Notes under the pieces: model-generated
Seen by the model: the letters and a program-made list of their open reading frames with translations, nothing else
Databases searched by the model: none
What the model was told of the DNA's origin: nothing
In this document: positions 1-15,210 of the stretch, piece by piece
How the letters are laid out: the number at the start of each line of letters is the position of its first letter
Position numbering within the stretch: the stretch's first letter is position 1
Made by a program: the position numbers and the translations under genes
NCBI GenBank assembly: GCA_030522415.1
Contig: CM060107.1
Span: 21,550,071-21,614,070 of the forward strand
Reading direction: 5' to 3'
Source: Channallabes apus
Lineage: Eukaryota > Chordata > Actinopteri > Siluriformes > Clariidae
DNA length: 64,000 nucleotides

Positions 1-129
1 AATTTTGGAGTCCATACCAGGTCAAGTGCACACTGTCATTAATGCAAAAAAGGGGACTTACCAAATATTAAGAAATCCTGAAAAACGTAAATTTACACCA
101 ACCAGTTAAAAACATCAAAACTACCTGCC

Positions 130-885
130 TAATCTTGTTCAAGTCTCCTTGTGCTTCCAAAACAGCTCGGATCCATTAAGGCATGGACGCCACAAGACTT
201 CTGAAGGTATGCTGTGGTATCTGGCATCAAGTCTAAAGTCCAAGTCTAAAGTGTGGCCTAAATGTCTCGAACTTGTTCGTCCATCACATCTCACATCTTC
301 CGCAGATCTCTGTTTGATTGAGACAGAGATCTGCAGAACTTGGAGGCCAAATCAACACCTTGAGTACTTTGTCATGTTCCTCACACAATTCCTAAACAAT
401 TTTTGTAGTATGTCAGAGTGCATTATCCTGCTAAAAGAGGCCACTGACATCAAGGAATACCACTACCATGAAGGGGTGAACTTGTCTAAAAAATGTTTAG
501 TATGGTCATATGTCAAAGTAACATCCACATGACTCAAAGTTTCTCAGCAGAACATTAGCCAAAGCCTCAAACACCTTTCACCAGTTGTTTTTCCTTGGAC
601 CACTTTTGGTTGATACTAACCACTGGGCAACAGAAATAGCAAAAGACCTGCCAGTTTAGAGATGCTATAACCCAGTCATCTAGCCATCATAACTGGACCC
701 ATGACAAAGTCGCTCAAATCCCTACGCTTGCCCTCATTTTATTTTTGCTTCCAACACATCAACTGACTGTACACTTGCTGCCTAATATATCCCATTCCTT
801 GGCTGGTGCCACTGAAATGAGATAACCAGTGTTATGCACTTCAGCGGTTAATGGTTTTAATGTTATTGCTGATTGCTGCATGTCT
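130..885 (-). mobile_element. Tc1/mariner-like transposon relic, internally deleted
   Basis: In reverse orientation this stretch reads as the two ends of a Tc1/mariner-type transposase gene common in fish genomes. The part at 150-540 corresponds to the catalytic half and the part at 575-740 to the N-terminal helix-turn-helix half. The middle of the gene is missing at about 540-575, and both parts carry many stops. The open frame on the plus strand at 149-532 is a shadow of this relic. It lies in the intron after the last visible cpt1a exon. Family assignment is from remembered sequence similarity, not a search. Confidence 0.6.
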
Positions 886-1329
886 AAGATTCTACATTTC
901 ACTCTTTTTGGATAATATTACAATTATTACCATTATATTAATGACAAATTTTGTAATAAATTAGAAAATAATGCCTAAGAGAAGCATGGTTTCAGACTTT
1001 TGGGCCCAAGTGTTTATATTATATTATTAAAATTAGTTTAAATAAAAAAAAGATTGTAAAAAGACTAACAATAGCTGACAACATTCTAGTTATAAATAGA
1101 TGTAAATTCATTTCTGATATACCAAAAAGTAGAGATAACTAACTTGCTATCCATTTCAAAAACAGCCCTGCTGAAATCAACTGTAAACAAGTGTCAAGGA
1201 TATGATAATGAGACCCTAAGGAACAATGATGAAACCTCTCTTTCTATTTCTCTCTGGTGCCTTAAGGCTGTTACACCAAATCGGTTACCCCAGACAAAAA
1301 GACATAATGAAAAATACAACAATCTTTAC

Positions 1330-5929
<4,600 letters not shown>

Positions 5930-6063
5930 TCAATGTCTGAGGAAGTGAAAGCATCTATATTACACTTATTCATACTCATCAGAACTTTTGTCTACTTATT
6001 CTGTGACCTACACATGATGTCTTGTCTAATTGTATTATTTGTCTCAACATCAATACATGCCTT

Positions 6064-6065
<2 letters not shown>

Positions 6066-6139
<74 letters not shown>

Positions 6140-6143
6140 TGCG
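6066..6143. repeat. (GT)n microsatellite
   Basis: About 39 GT units in nearly perfect array, ending in GCGCGTGCG. It generates the two cysteine-valine open frames on the plus strand, which are not genes. Confidence 0.97.
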
Positions 6144-8244
6144 TTAAGAGGGCGTGGCTTGGGTCACTCCCTGCAGTCGCCCTTCCCCCTACATGTGAAA
6201 ATCACAGGCATTGAGAATGTATCCGGCATAAACATTGTAGCGCTACTCTGTAGTTACCAAACGCCGCTGAGAGGCTAAACGAGAACTCAATGCATTTGCG
6301 ACACAACAATAAACATCCGTGAGGCAAAACTTGTCTTTAGTTGATTTTATTTATTGGACAGACTGATGATATCCAGTTTTGTTGTTTTATGTTGATCAAC
6401 AAAGAATACATCGTCCTTGTTCACCCCCTCCCTTCCTGTCTCTAATTGCACAGGTGATTAATATGCTTAAGTCACGTAACTCGTGACTCTTCGTCATGAA
6501 CATGTGACATAAACAAATAACATTAACCATTTTCATGTCCACTACAAACATCAAAGCCCACTGTTGTGCTATTTTTACTTTTGCTTTTATCACTAGGTGC
6601 TAGAGCTTTGATTCTTGGATTATTTAAGAGAGGAGGCTTTAGACTTGTCGGATGTCAAGTGTTATGTGTGTTATTGCAGTTTTTTAAAGGAGTCCAAAAG
6701 TGTTTATTAATGAAAATCAGCCACAGTGGTAAATTAATAAATTATATGAAAAAAATTATTTTTAGAAAAGATAGACTTGATTTCTCAGATCCAAAACAAT
6801 GTTTGATAGCTCCCAAACAAATTAATTTTGCCATAGTGGAAATTTTACATAACTCCAGCAATACTGAAAGAAATCACAAAAATACCTTTACTGACTTTAT
6901 CTAATTATATAGGTGAATACACGCACACAAACACACACGCACACTCAGAAACTCTGCAGGCACTAAGACTCAGCAGGGGAGAAATGAGGAATCATTCAGC
7001 TTGTGTATTAATCATACAAGGCATAAACTAAATGATTTTATGGCTTCCCTATTTGTAGAAGTTATAGTGCCTCAATATACTCTTTGTTTCTCAGAATAAA
7101 ATAATAACTGACAACGGTTAATATTTGTGCTGTTGAACATGACAGAGATATAGATTTTTTTCCACTGACAGTATGCTATTAAACATGTAAGCACAACTAC
7201 AGAACAGAATCACTTTATCCTTGTATAGATATCCTACTTATTTATATAAGAATATGCCCAACTTCAATACTTTCTTGCTGTGTGTGAACACAAAGATTTC
7301 TCACACACATCATTAAGAAACAGACCTACTGTCGTCTCCCAACCAACTCTTGACAGCCAAACACTGTTGATCGTTTTATGGTTATTTCTACTAAATCATG
7401 ATGAACAGATTCAGAGACCATGCAAGTAAATAATTAACTCTTCTTTCCATAAACCTGCAATAAAAAAAAATCCAGCCTGATCTGATCAAAAACACAGACC
7501 AAGTTGGCAAATTGTATTCCAGCTTCCTGATACCTTATACTTTACTGTCTAAACTGGTAAATGTTTGGGATTTTCTAATCGTCGTACTTACTATGTTATA
7601 TGCTGAAAAAATATTGTCTAATATACTGCATTAGTAGCAGTAATTCAGAAATTGTTTACTTCTTCCAGTCTGACCAGCTGTGTCTCTGTTTTGCCAGGTG
7701 GTCAGGCCAAGTTGCTTTTTTTTTTTTTTTTGTTTCAGCGACTGTGCAAAGACTATGCTGAAATTTACACAGTCAAAGAATTTAGTAATTTAGAGACAAC
7801 TAAAATGACAGCGTGTGTCAAAATTCTTCAGACATATCAAAAATTATCACTTTGTAGCAAAATGTAACTCTCATTTTAACACATCTGGTTTTATGCAAGT
7901 ACTCGCACTTCAAATCTGTTCATTCATTGCAACCTTGCAACAGCTTCCCGAGTCATTCATGACAATGACTTTAATATGTTCTTCTTCGTTTCAGAGGCAT
8001 ACGTAGCCCATAAGAATCCACAGTGACACAGGTGTCACAAGCCATTTAAATGTTCTAGAAAGGTTCTTCCTTGGCTTTATCCTTGACTTTACCTCAGAAA
8101 GTCCATCAGTGACATATATTAAACATCCTGATGCATTTCCCCTTCAAATCTTGCTTGAACAGTGACATCCCCTTAATGTTTATAAGGTCCGGTACTTCAC
8201 TATTCTACGACGCCCCTATTGGTGACGCTGGGGGAAAAAAAATA
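6144..8244. other. intronic sequence without a recognisable gene
   Basis: Left part of the presumed cpt1a first intron. AT-rich, with homopolymer T runs near 7718-7733 and scattered short open frames that look random. I see no domain, exon or well-formed repeat. Confidence 0.5.
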
Positions 8245-9101
8245 CAGTGAAACCTCGGATTATGAGTAACGCGGTTTACGAGTGTTCCGCAAGACGAGCA
8301 AAGATTTTTACTAAATTTTTATTTGGACAACGAGCGTTGTCTTGGTTTACGAGCACCGAGTATCATGTATCACGCATGCGCTTCTTGTTTTGACGCAGAG
8401 ACGTTGATTTACGACAGCTGTTTACGGAAGTGTAGTCCAGTGCGGGAGATGCACTGTGGGTAATGCAGTCCGGTGTGTGTGAACGCGAATGCGAGATGTA
8501 AGCTAGGATTAAAGAGCCTGAGTTTTGTTCTTCAGTAGTTTTTTTTTGTTGGATTTAAGTGCAGGATCCACCCGAAAGTTTGTACTATAGCCCTACAATG
8601 CAGCAAATAAAAGAACGGGGGCATCGAGCAGTTTGTCCATCTCATCATTACACGAGCATAAATTAACGGGCTGTTACGCTGTCGCGAGCAACATTAAAAT
8701 AAAGTGGAGAAGCTTTAATAATTTGGAAGAGAACAACAGTCTTTCCGTTAATGTGCGTGTGTTTTCAGACGAGAGGAGAAAGTTTTACTGTGTAAGATGA
8801 GAAGGGGGAGACAGGAGAGGCTGAAAGCAAGAGCCTCCACTTACTCTAGTCTCACACACTCTCACACACACACACACACTTATCTGTCTGGAATAATTTT
8901 TTACTTTGTTGAAAGGTAAAGAGAAGGTTAATTTGTTTTATTTTGTATTAATTATTTGTATGTATTATTTTTTTTGGCTGTAGAACGAATTATTCAAGTT
9001 TCCATTATTTCTTATGGGAAAATTAAATTTGGTTTACGAGTGTTTTGGAATACGAGCCCACTTCCGGGAATGAATTATGCTCGTAATCCGAGGTTCCACT
9101 G
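8245..9101. mobile_element. pogo/Tigger-like nonautonomous element with long TIRs
   Basis: The left end starts CAGTGAAACCTCGGATTA after a TA. The right end, read in reverse, starts CAGTGGAACCTCGGATTACG. Similarity between the ends continues through a GTTTACGAGTG motif for roughly 80 bp. This end sequence is typical of Tigger/pogo relatives of Tc1/mariner that insert at TA. The 857-bp interior has no transposase, so it is a MITE-like deletion derivative. The TA on the right flank appears mutated to AG. Confidence 0.7.
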
Positions 9102-9398
9102 AGGTTCAACAAGATATGTTGTGGCCATGACATACTAAGGCATGGGAAGGCTTGGTCCAGAGTGTAGAGACGAGAGTTTAAAGCGTGGCTATGAGATACT
9201 ATGTTGTTGACACAACTTAATAATGCATGGAGACGAGATAGTTTAATGCATAGCTACAAAATACAGTACTTTGCTGTGGCCACTACTTATTAACCTCATA
9301 GCCTCTTGTAAACTATGGACAAAAATTTATTTTGTTTATGGCTTAGTATAGATGTACTGTATGGTTAACTTTTTTTATTCACTGACACATAGTATAAC

Positions 9399-10495
9399 TA
9401 GGGTTGGGTATCGTTTGGGTTTTTTCGATACCGGTGCCAAATCGATATTTTGAAAACGGTACCGGTGCCAAAACGGTGCCTGAACCGATACTTTTAAGCC
9501 ACAAAATTATAGTGGATGACTCAAGAATTAATTTTTATCGAACAAAAAATGTTATGCTTAAAATTGAACAATATATTAAAAGTTTAAAGTATATATATGA
9601 ATATGTAAGCTTCAAATTTTAGCAATTCTTTTGCAGAAATGTCACCATATTTGCCTTTTCTGGCAAAATACGACACCTTTCCTGACTTATTGCCCTGCAC
9701 AGGACATACATAGCCTTCTTTGCAATGGTAAATGGGGTCACTGTTGTAGTACTACTAGTACTAGCTGGAAAGCCATAATTATAAACAGAATCCATGTTAC
9801 ATTAGTTTTTTACAAATCGTTTGACTATTTGTTAGCATGAATGCAAGATTTGCATTTTGCTATTAACATTACATTATCCTACTACTGACCCGCGGAAAGG
9901 CTGCTGAGGCCATCATAATCTGTGACTCCTTTTTGCTACGGTTGGTGTGACTGGGACTGGGGTCGTCCACACTGATAGTGCCAGCTGTTGTCCACAAGCT
10001 GTTAAACACGGTGCCTCCCTCTGCTTTTAACTTTATTCCATCTGCCCTCGAATGTTTCATTAGATTTGACGTGTTTCCCCCTTTACACGCAACTACTGTG
10101 AAACATTTGCTCCACGTCGCGGTGTCGGAATCCTTTCTTGTGAAATACAGCCACACTTTCGACCGTTTAGTTTTAGGCATTTTAACGAAAGTTGTTTACT
10201 TTAGCATGCTAAGCTATCGGTAGACCGCCTGCTGACGTCAGAGCGGATGTAACGTTAGTTACTGCATTCACGCGCATGTCGGATGGTCTCTCATTTCCGG
10301 ATGATTTGTGCTTTTAATTTCTTTAATTTAATCTAATAAACTATTAATCTACAAAAATATATGAATCTAGAGAACAAATATTTCAAGCGACAGTTCAGGC
10401 ATTTAAGTGGCACCGAAATGAGGCACCGAAATTCGCATTGTTTCGGTCCGGTACATACCGGTCCTATAGGTACCGGTGTTCGGTACACAACCCTA
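9399..10495 (-). mobile_element. nonautonomous hAT element carrying a BED-finger exon (copy 1)
   Basis: Termini TAGGGTTG and CAACCCTA are flanked by a perfect 8-bp direct repeat AGTATAAC (9391-9398 and 10496-10503), the target duplication expected of hAT transposons. The minus-strand frame 9869-10180 starts MPKTKRSKVWLYFTRKD and contains CKGGNTSNLMKH, a BED zinc finger like those at the N-terminus of hAT transposases. The first zinc cysteine is Trp here (TWSKCF). The frame ends near a possible splice donor (CGGGTCAGTAG, about 9887-9897), so this looks like an internally deleted element keeping only its first coding exon. A near-identical copy lies inverted at 29147-30238. Confidence 0.85.
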
Positions 10496-10582
10496 AGTAT
10501 AACTCCAAAATAACAATCATCGTGTCACATCTGGGATTTTAATTACCACATGTTCTTACGCCATGACAATATCTTGTGACAG

Positions 10583-10700
10583 TTGAGGGTTAAGGGCCTT
10601 GCTCAAGGGCCCAACAGTGGCAACTTGGTGGCTGTGGGGTTTGAACCTGGGATCTTCCGAACCGTAGTCCAATGCCTTAACCACTGAGCTACTCCTGGCC
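10583..10700 (-). repeat. tRNA-derived SINE fragment
   Basis: Reverse-oriented head of a fish SINE: the phrases GGGCCTTGCTCAAGGGCCCA and TTTGAACCTGGGATC (B-box side) followed by CTTAACCACTGAGCTAC (A-box side) match the usual promoter of tRNA-derived SINEs. About 120 bp remain. Confidence 0.6.
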
Positions 10701-12150
10701 CCTCATCTGGCAGATGTCGCCGAGATGTCCGTGCCAGATGTTAGAACAACGCTTAGCCTACGTATTTAAGACGTATTCAAACGTCCCTGATCCGCTCTTT
10801 AGACGATGTTAATCAGATGTTCATACATCTGCCAAATGTCTGATTCATGTCGGATAGACGCCGTTTTATTAAAACACCCCCCTCCCATTATTTCAATTAA
10901 ATACCCTCGGTTAATTATAATTAACCATGGTCAACAGAATTCTGTGAAGGAAGGAAGAATAAGACAAACGGGATAAAACTGAGATTTTTATTTTATATTT
11001 AATAAAAACCCTGTTTTACACCAGCAGCAACTTACAGTATAAATGAGGTCTCAATTTGAAAAGATGTACAAAACATAAAACACCACAAATAAGTATTAAT
11101 CATAGAAACAAATTAAAACACCAACAGAAACGTTTTGTACTTCGTTATGAATTTTAAATATGACCGTTAGATACGGTTGGTCAGGAAACTCTTGAAGTCA
11201 GATGCAGACAGGACACTTTTCAGTCACAAACTGCTGTGAAAAAATATAGAGATAGATATTAAATAAAAATTCATGATACTTAATTTAGCAAATGAACAAT
11301 ATTTATACTTTGTTCCTCTCGCTTCACTACTCATGAGAACAGACCAAAACCAGAACCGAACCACAGATTAAGCACGCGCATATAACCGTCGGTATTTTAA
11401 GTATGATTAAAAATACAAGAAATAACTTAAACCAAAATAACGTGACTAAACATCGCTAAACAGCAAGTGACATTTATGTTCAGTATTTCGTTTCTATTTA
11501 GAAAGATGGGAATTAATTCCTGCTTACCTTTTCCACACGCCCGCCATACGTTTTTCTTCTCAACAAACTGTGTTCTCTTCTCGCGATGTTTGCTCTGATT
11601 TCCAGTTTTCATAGTGACAAGATCTCTTTGGTTTATCTCAACATGATTGAATCTAATACATGTTAAGTTGTTGAATTTCATGCAAATACAACACAATTTA
11701 TTCATGTTTATCTTGGAACCATGAAATTATTATGTACAACACACATTTTACAATTTAGTACATGTGACAGGTAGCCAACTTCCTTTTTTTGAGTGTATAA
11801 GAAAGAAAATGTGAAAAGAAACATGAACCTGCATTTACATCTACAAAGTAATGTAGTGTTTGTCTTTAAACGTGCTATACGTTCTACTAAAATATCTGGA
11901 TAAAAAAAAAAAATTCATGTATTTCCCCTTAAATCATTCAAGTCATAGCTGATGCTGCAGCTTCCCGTCCACATACCAGCAAATTTCGGATGATAAAGAT
12001 ACGTCGTATAGATGTAAGGACGATGTATCACTTAACAGCTGAAACATGCGATCTACAGATGATCAAAATACGACTATAAAAAAAACCAATGCGATGTTTA
12101 CCAGATGATATGCTCTTTAGCAGATATCTCTGTGTTATCTGGGTATGCTT
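10701..12150. other. unclassified repeat-like block with a possible short minus-strand transcript
   Basis: The outer parts (10703-10880 and 11935-12140) consist of runs of short ATGT/GACGT/AGATGT variants, as seen in the ends of some large fish DNA elements. The inner part has, on the minus strand, an AT-rich stretch with AATAAA-type signal near 11005-11012, a candidate splice acceptor (TTTTTTCACAG, about 11233-11243) and a candidate donor (AAAAGGTAAGCAG, about 11519-11531). The 92-codon frame at 11427-11705 shows no domain that I recognise. This may be a decayed element or a noncoding transcript. Confidence 0.25.
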
Positions 12151-12560
12151 TACGCTATTTTGTGCCTTTGTCTTATTAAGTCATGTCCACAACATAGTAT
12201 CTCATTCCTATGACTTAGTAAGTCACAGATTTTTTTTCTCAAATGTCACCAGAGGGTCTCCATACTATCCTGCCACTGAAATCCTCATATACGTTCACGG
12301 CCCACCACTGCCTTTCTGCACTTTGTTTAATCTGGTAATGTATAGGTTCATATGATAAGTATACCGTGACAATAGAAACAGGTATCTTTCCTTCACATAT
12401 AATCCACCCGCTGCCTGTGCACCACAGATAATAATCACAATCGACAGGCTATACTGTAAATCCAGTGTACTTGATATTTTGTTTTGATACGTGCTGTTTA
12501 AAGATATTCAAGTACCTAGCATGTGTAGACTGCTTTTTACACATTAACTGTCGGTCAAGT

Positions 12561-12803
12561 ATGGAGCGATATCGCGGACAATATTCAAATGCAATTGCGT
12601 TTCCCGTGTCTTACAAAAACAAACACAAATGCAAATGGACTTTTCTTTTTTATTTTAAATTTGGCAGTGAGTGTGCGCTCGCGAAGGCGAAACAGCAAAC
12701 GGTAATGAAATGCTTGCAATTGCATTTGAATTATGGCACATTTTGTGCGTCCACATATGGGAAACGCAATTGCATTTGAACATTGCCCGCGATATCGCTC
12801 CAT
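12561..12803. mobile_element. MITE with 45-bp TIRs
   Basis: The first 45 bp (12561-12605, starting ATGGAGCGATATCGCGG) and the reverse complement of the last 45 bp (12759-12803) differ at only two positions. The flanks GGTCAAGT (12553-12560) and GGTCAAGG (12804-12811) look like a 7- to 8-bp target duplication. The 243-bp element has no coding capacity; the open frames on both strands here read through the inverted repeats. The duplication length would fit hAT, MULE or P-type elements, but the terminus is not one I can assign. Confidence 0.75.
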
Positions 12804-12837
12804 GGTCAAGGGTATGACATGTCATTGGTTATAAAAC

Positions 12838-13070
12838 AACAGAAAGGCGTATGAAGGACACGCGGTAATATGCACGTCCCCCTCACGCTTCTTCCTCCCT
12901 CCCTTTCATCCACGCGCGCGCTCTTGTGTCACGTGACATACCGGTGCCACTGAAAACTAGGGGAAAGGTCGCCGCGGTGTAGCGCGAGGAAACCTAGAAC
13001 AGTGCTGCGCGCTCTGATCACGTGGGTTTCTCCAAAATTAGACCATGTTGCATAAACGCGTCACACGCAC
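12838..13070. promoter_or_regulatory. CpG-rich segment
   Basis: Unusually CpG-dense for this window: CGCGCGCG, CACGTGAC, GTCGCCGCGG and GCGCGCTC lie within about 180 bp. No exon could be attached to it. It may belong to the cpt1a promoter region, which has another candidate start site 0.8 kb upstream in gene direction, or be an alternative promoter. Confidence 0.35.
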
Positions 13071-13768
13071 CTTGACGGTTTTTTACATTCCGCTTAAGCA
13101 TCTGTTTCTTTTTATTTTAGATGGTATAAGGATGTTTCTTGAGATATAAAAAAAAATAAAGAAAAGGATGTTAAATAATCTGGGAAATACTGAATACTAA
13201 CGTTTTTTCCCCAAGAACCCCGGGGGAATACACAGGATCATTAATAAATAATGTGATTTACAAATAACCTCTGCTTGGACAAAAATCAAGCAGGGCACCT
13301 ACTGACTCCCAGCATGACTCTGTGTGTTTGTAGCCATGTTGACGTAACAATGCCAATGTCACCGCCTGCAGGATCACAGCCTGCAACCCCACAATAAACT
13401 CCTGATATGCTTTTACAGATGATGATGATAATAATAATAACAAATGATCATGCTGATGCAAGTGATATGCCATTACCCTGGTTGTATTAAAACACTCCAA
13501 ACAAGTTTTGTTAACAGTAATATAGCTTAGTGTCGCGTATAATCATCTGAAAATCTACTGAAACGTTCAGCACTAACACATGTCCGGTGTGCAGAGCATG
13601 CTAATACAGAAGGCTTTACTGTGAGCCGTGCACTTTCACCCACTTATGGTCCGGGAAATATATATACACACACCTCACATCGGCTTAGCCTGAACAACTA
13701 TAGCACATGCACAATATCAGCGGTTTAATAATGTTTCCCTGCTATATGAAGCTGATCGGTAATCTCAC

Positions 13769-13900
13769 CTTGCTCGCGCTCTGCTGGAGTGTGTGTCTCG
13801 CGAGGAGCAGTCTCGCGCTTTTACTGCAAACAACGATGAATGAAAGTAGAGTATAATAGACCCAGTGAGGGACCGCCCACTCTCCTACGTCACATACTTT
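13769..13900 (-). promoter_or_regulatory. cpt1a: probable promoter and untranslated exon 1 of cpt1a
   Basis: Reading on the minus strand: a CRE-like TGACGTAG (about 13886-13893), a GC box GGGCGG (about 13873-13878), an AT-rich TATTATAC (about 13852-13859), then GC-rich sequence ending in a strong donor CAAG|GTGAGATT whose last exon base is 13769. The coding exon at 5783-5936 has its acceptor (CTTCCTCAG) 13 bases before the ATG, so an upstream noncoding exon is required, as is usual for CPT1A. Joining these two over a 7.8-kb intron is inference. Confidence 0.45.
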
Positions 13901-14106
13901 CCCTACAGTGCAGAATTCAATAATATATGAACCTTCTTGGAAGACTAATATGATGTTATGGGTAACAATAGTGTTTACTATACACATGTATCATTAGAAA
14001 TACCTATTTATCTACTGTATTGAGAGGAAGGGTGAGAATGAGTGTAGGAATGAGAGAATGGGTGAGAGATAGTCCAAGAAAGAGAAGAGGTATATAGCGT
14101 GAGAGA

Positions 14107-14108
<2 letters not shown>

Positions 14109-14164
<56 letters not shown>

Positions 14165-14165
14165 T
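14109..14165. repeat. (GATA)n microsatellite
   Basis: Perfect GATA array of about 14 units; it gives rise to a spurious minus-strand SIYL-repeat frame. Confidence 0.97.
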
Positions 14166-14214
14166 AGATCTTGGAGTGTAGCTGCAACAAGAAGTCAACA
14201 GAGAACTGCATCAT

Positions 14215-14460
14215 CATGATGAGTCTGCATTAGTCGAGTTCAAGACCATCTTCATGGTAAAGGTGAACCATACCCAAGTGAGGAGGCCTGGTGTTTGAGT
14301 GACTTTCCAGCCCATTCCAAAATTATTTAATGTGGTTAAGATCAGAGCTCTGTGCAAGCCACTCAAGTTCTTCAATACCACCCTTGGCACACCATGTCTT
14401 CATGGAGCTCATTTTGTGCACAGGGACACTGTCATTCTGGAACAGGTTTGAACTGCTTAG
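14215..14460 (-). mobile_element. Tc1-like transposon fragment
   Basis: Reverse-oriented Tc1-type coding remnant: the text around AGCTCTGTGCAAGCCACTCA, the ACTGTCATTCTGGAACAGG segment and the CCAAAATTATTTAATGTGG segment matches the highly repeated catalytic part of fish Tc1 transposases. No ends remain. Confidence 0.5.
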
Positions 14461-15060
14461 TTTAATTCAATTACATTTTATTTATAAGGGCTTTTAACAA
14501 TGGTCATTTTCGCAAAGCAGCTTTATATAATAAAAAAATAGGGAAATAATTATGAAATGTGTGAGAAAATACGCATTAATCAAAATGATCATATTGTCTC
14601 CAATGAGCAAGCCAAGGGTGACGGTGGCAAGGGAAAACTCCCTGATATGGCAAAAGAAACCTTGACAGGAACCAGATTCAACAGGGAACCCATCCTCATT
14701 TGGGTGATAGCAGTGAGTGATCTGCAGTCATACTGAATGTTATAGGAGGCTGGAAGTTCAGTATAACAGATAAGGTGTTTAGGGAGTCCATATGGAGTCC
14801 ACTTTCGTTATGGATGGCTCAGGTACAAAACTTTACAAAAGTTTATGGGACTATTAAGCGAGTGCAATCACAGGTCAATTGAGAACAGCCATCTGCATCA
14901 GCTGAGTCCAAGACCATCTCCATGGTTAAGATGAACCATCCCCAGACACCACAAGCATTACAAGCAGACCACACAGGGCCAGCATGTGGCGAGATTGCCA
15001 ACCAGAAGCAGAAGAATTCTGAGGAATAAAATAAATTTAATCCATTTTAGAATAAGGCTG
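14461..15060 (-). mobile_element. LINE 3' end fragment (reverse)
   Basis: Starts with the reverse complement of the LINE tail (AATTCAATT then ACAATGGTCATTTTCGCAAAG), followed by the CCCATCCTCATTTGGGTGAT segment and more distal 3' region. Same family as 3590-4165 and 55300-56450. The part beyond about 14860 is only weakly recognisable. Confidence 0.55.
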
Positions 15061-15127
15061 TGACATAACAAAATGTGGAAAAAGTGATGCGCTGTGAATA
15101 CTTTCCAGATGCACTATAGATATATAT

Positions 15128-15190
15128 ATATACTCAGCAAAAAAAGAAACGCCCCTTTTTCAGGACTGTGTATTTCAACAATAATGTTAT
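15128..15190. mobile_element. Tc1-like element end fragment
   Basis: TACTCAGCAAAAAAAGAAAC is the terminus of a common fish Tc1 family; about 60 bp survive before sequence unrelated to it. It lies directly left of the larger Tc1 element. Confidence 0.5.
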
Positions 15191-15210
15191 TATATACATA
15201 TATGAGTATA

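Noticed and set aside
14004..14198. Minus-strand frame with SIYL repeats
   Set aside because: Translation of the (GATA)n array.
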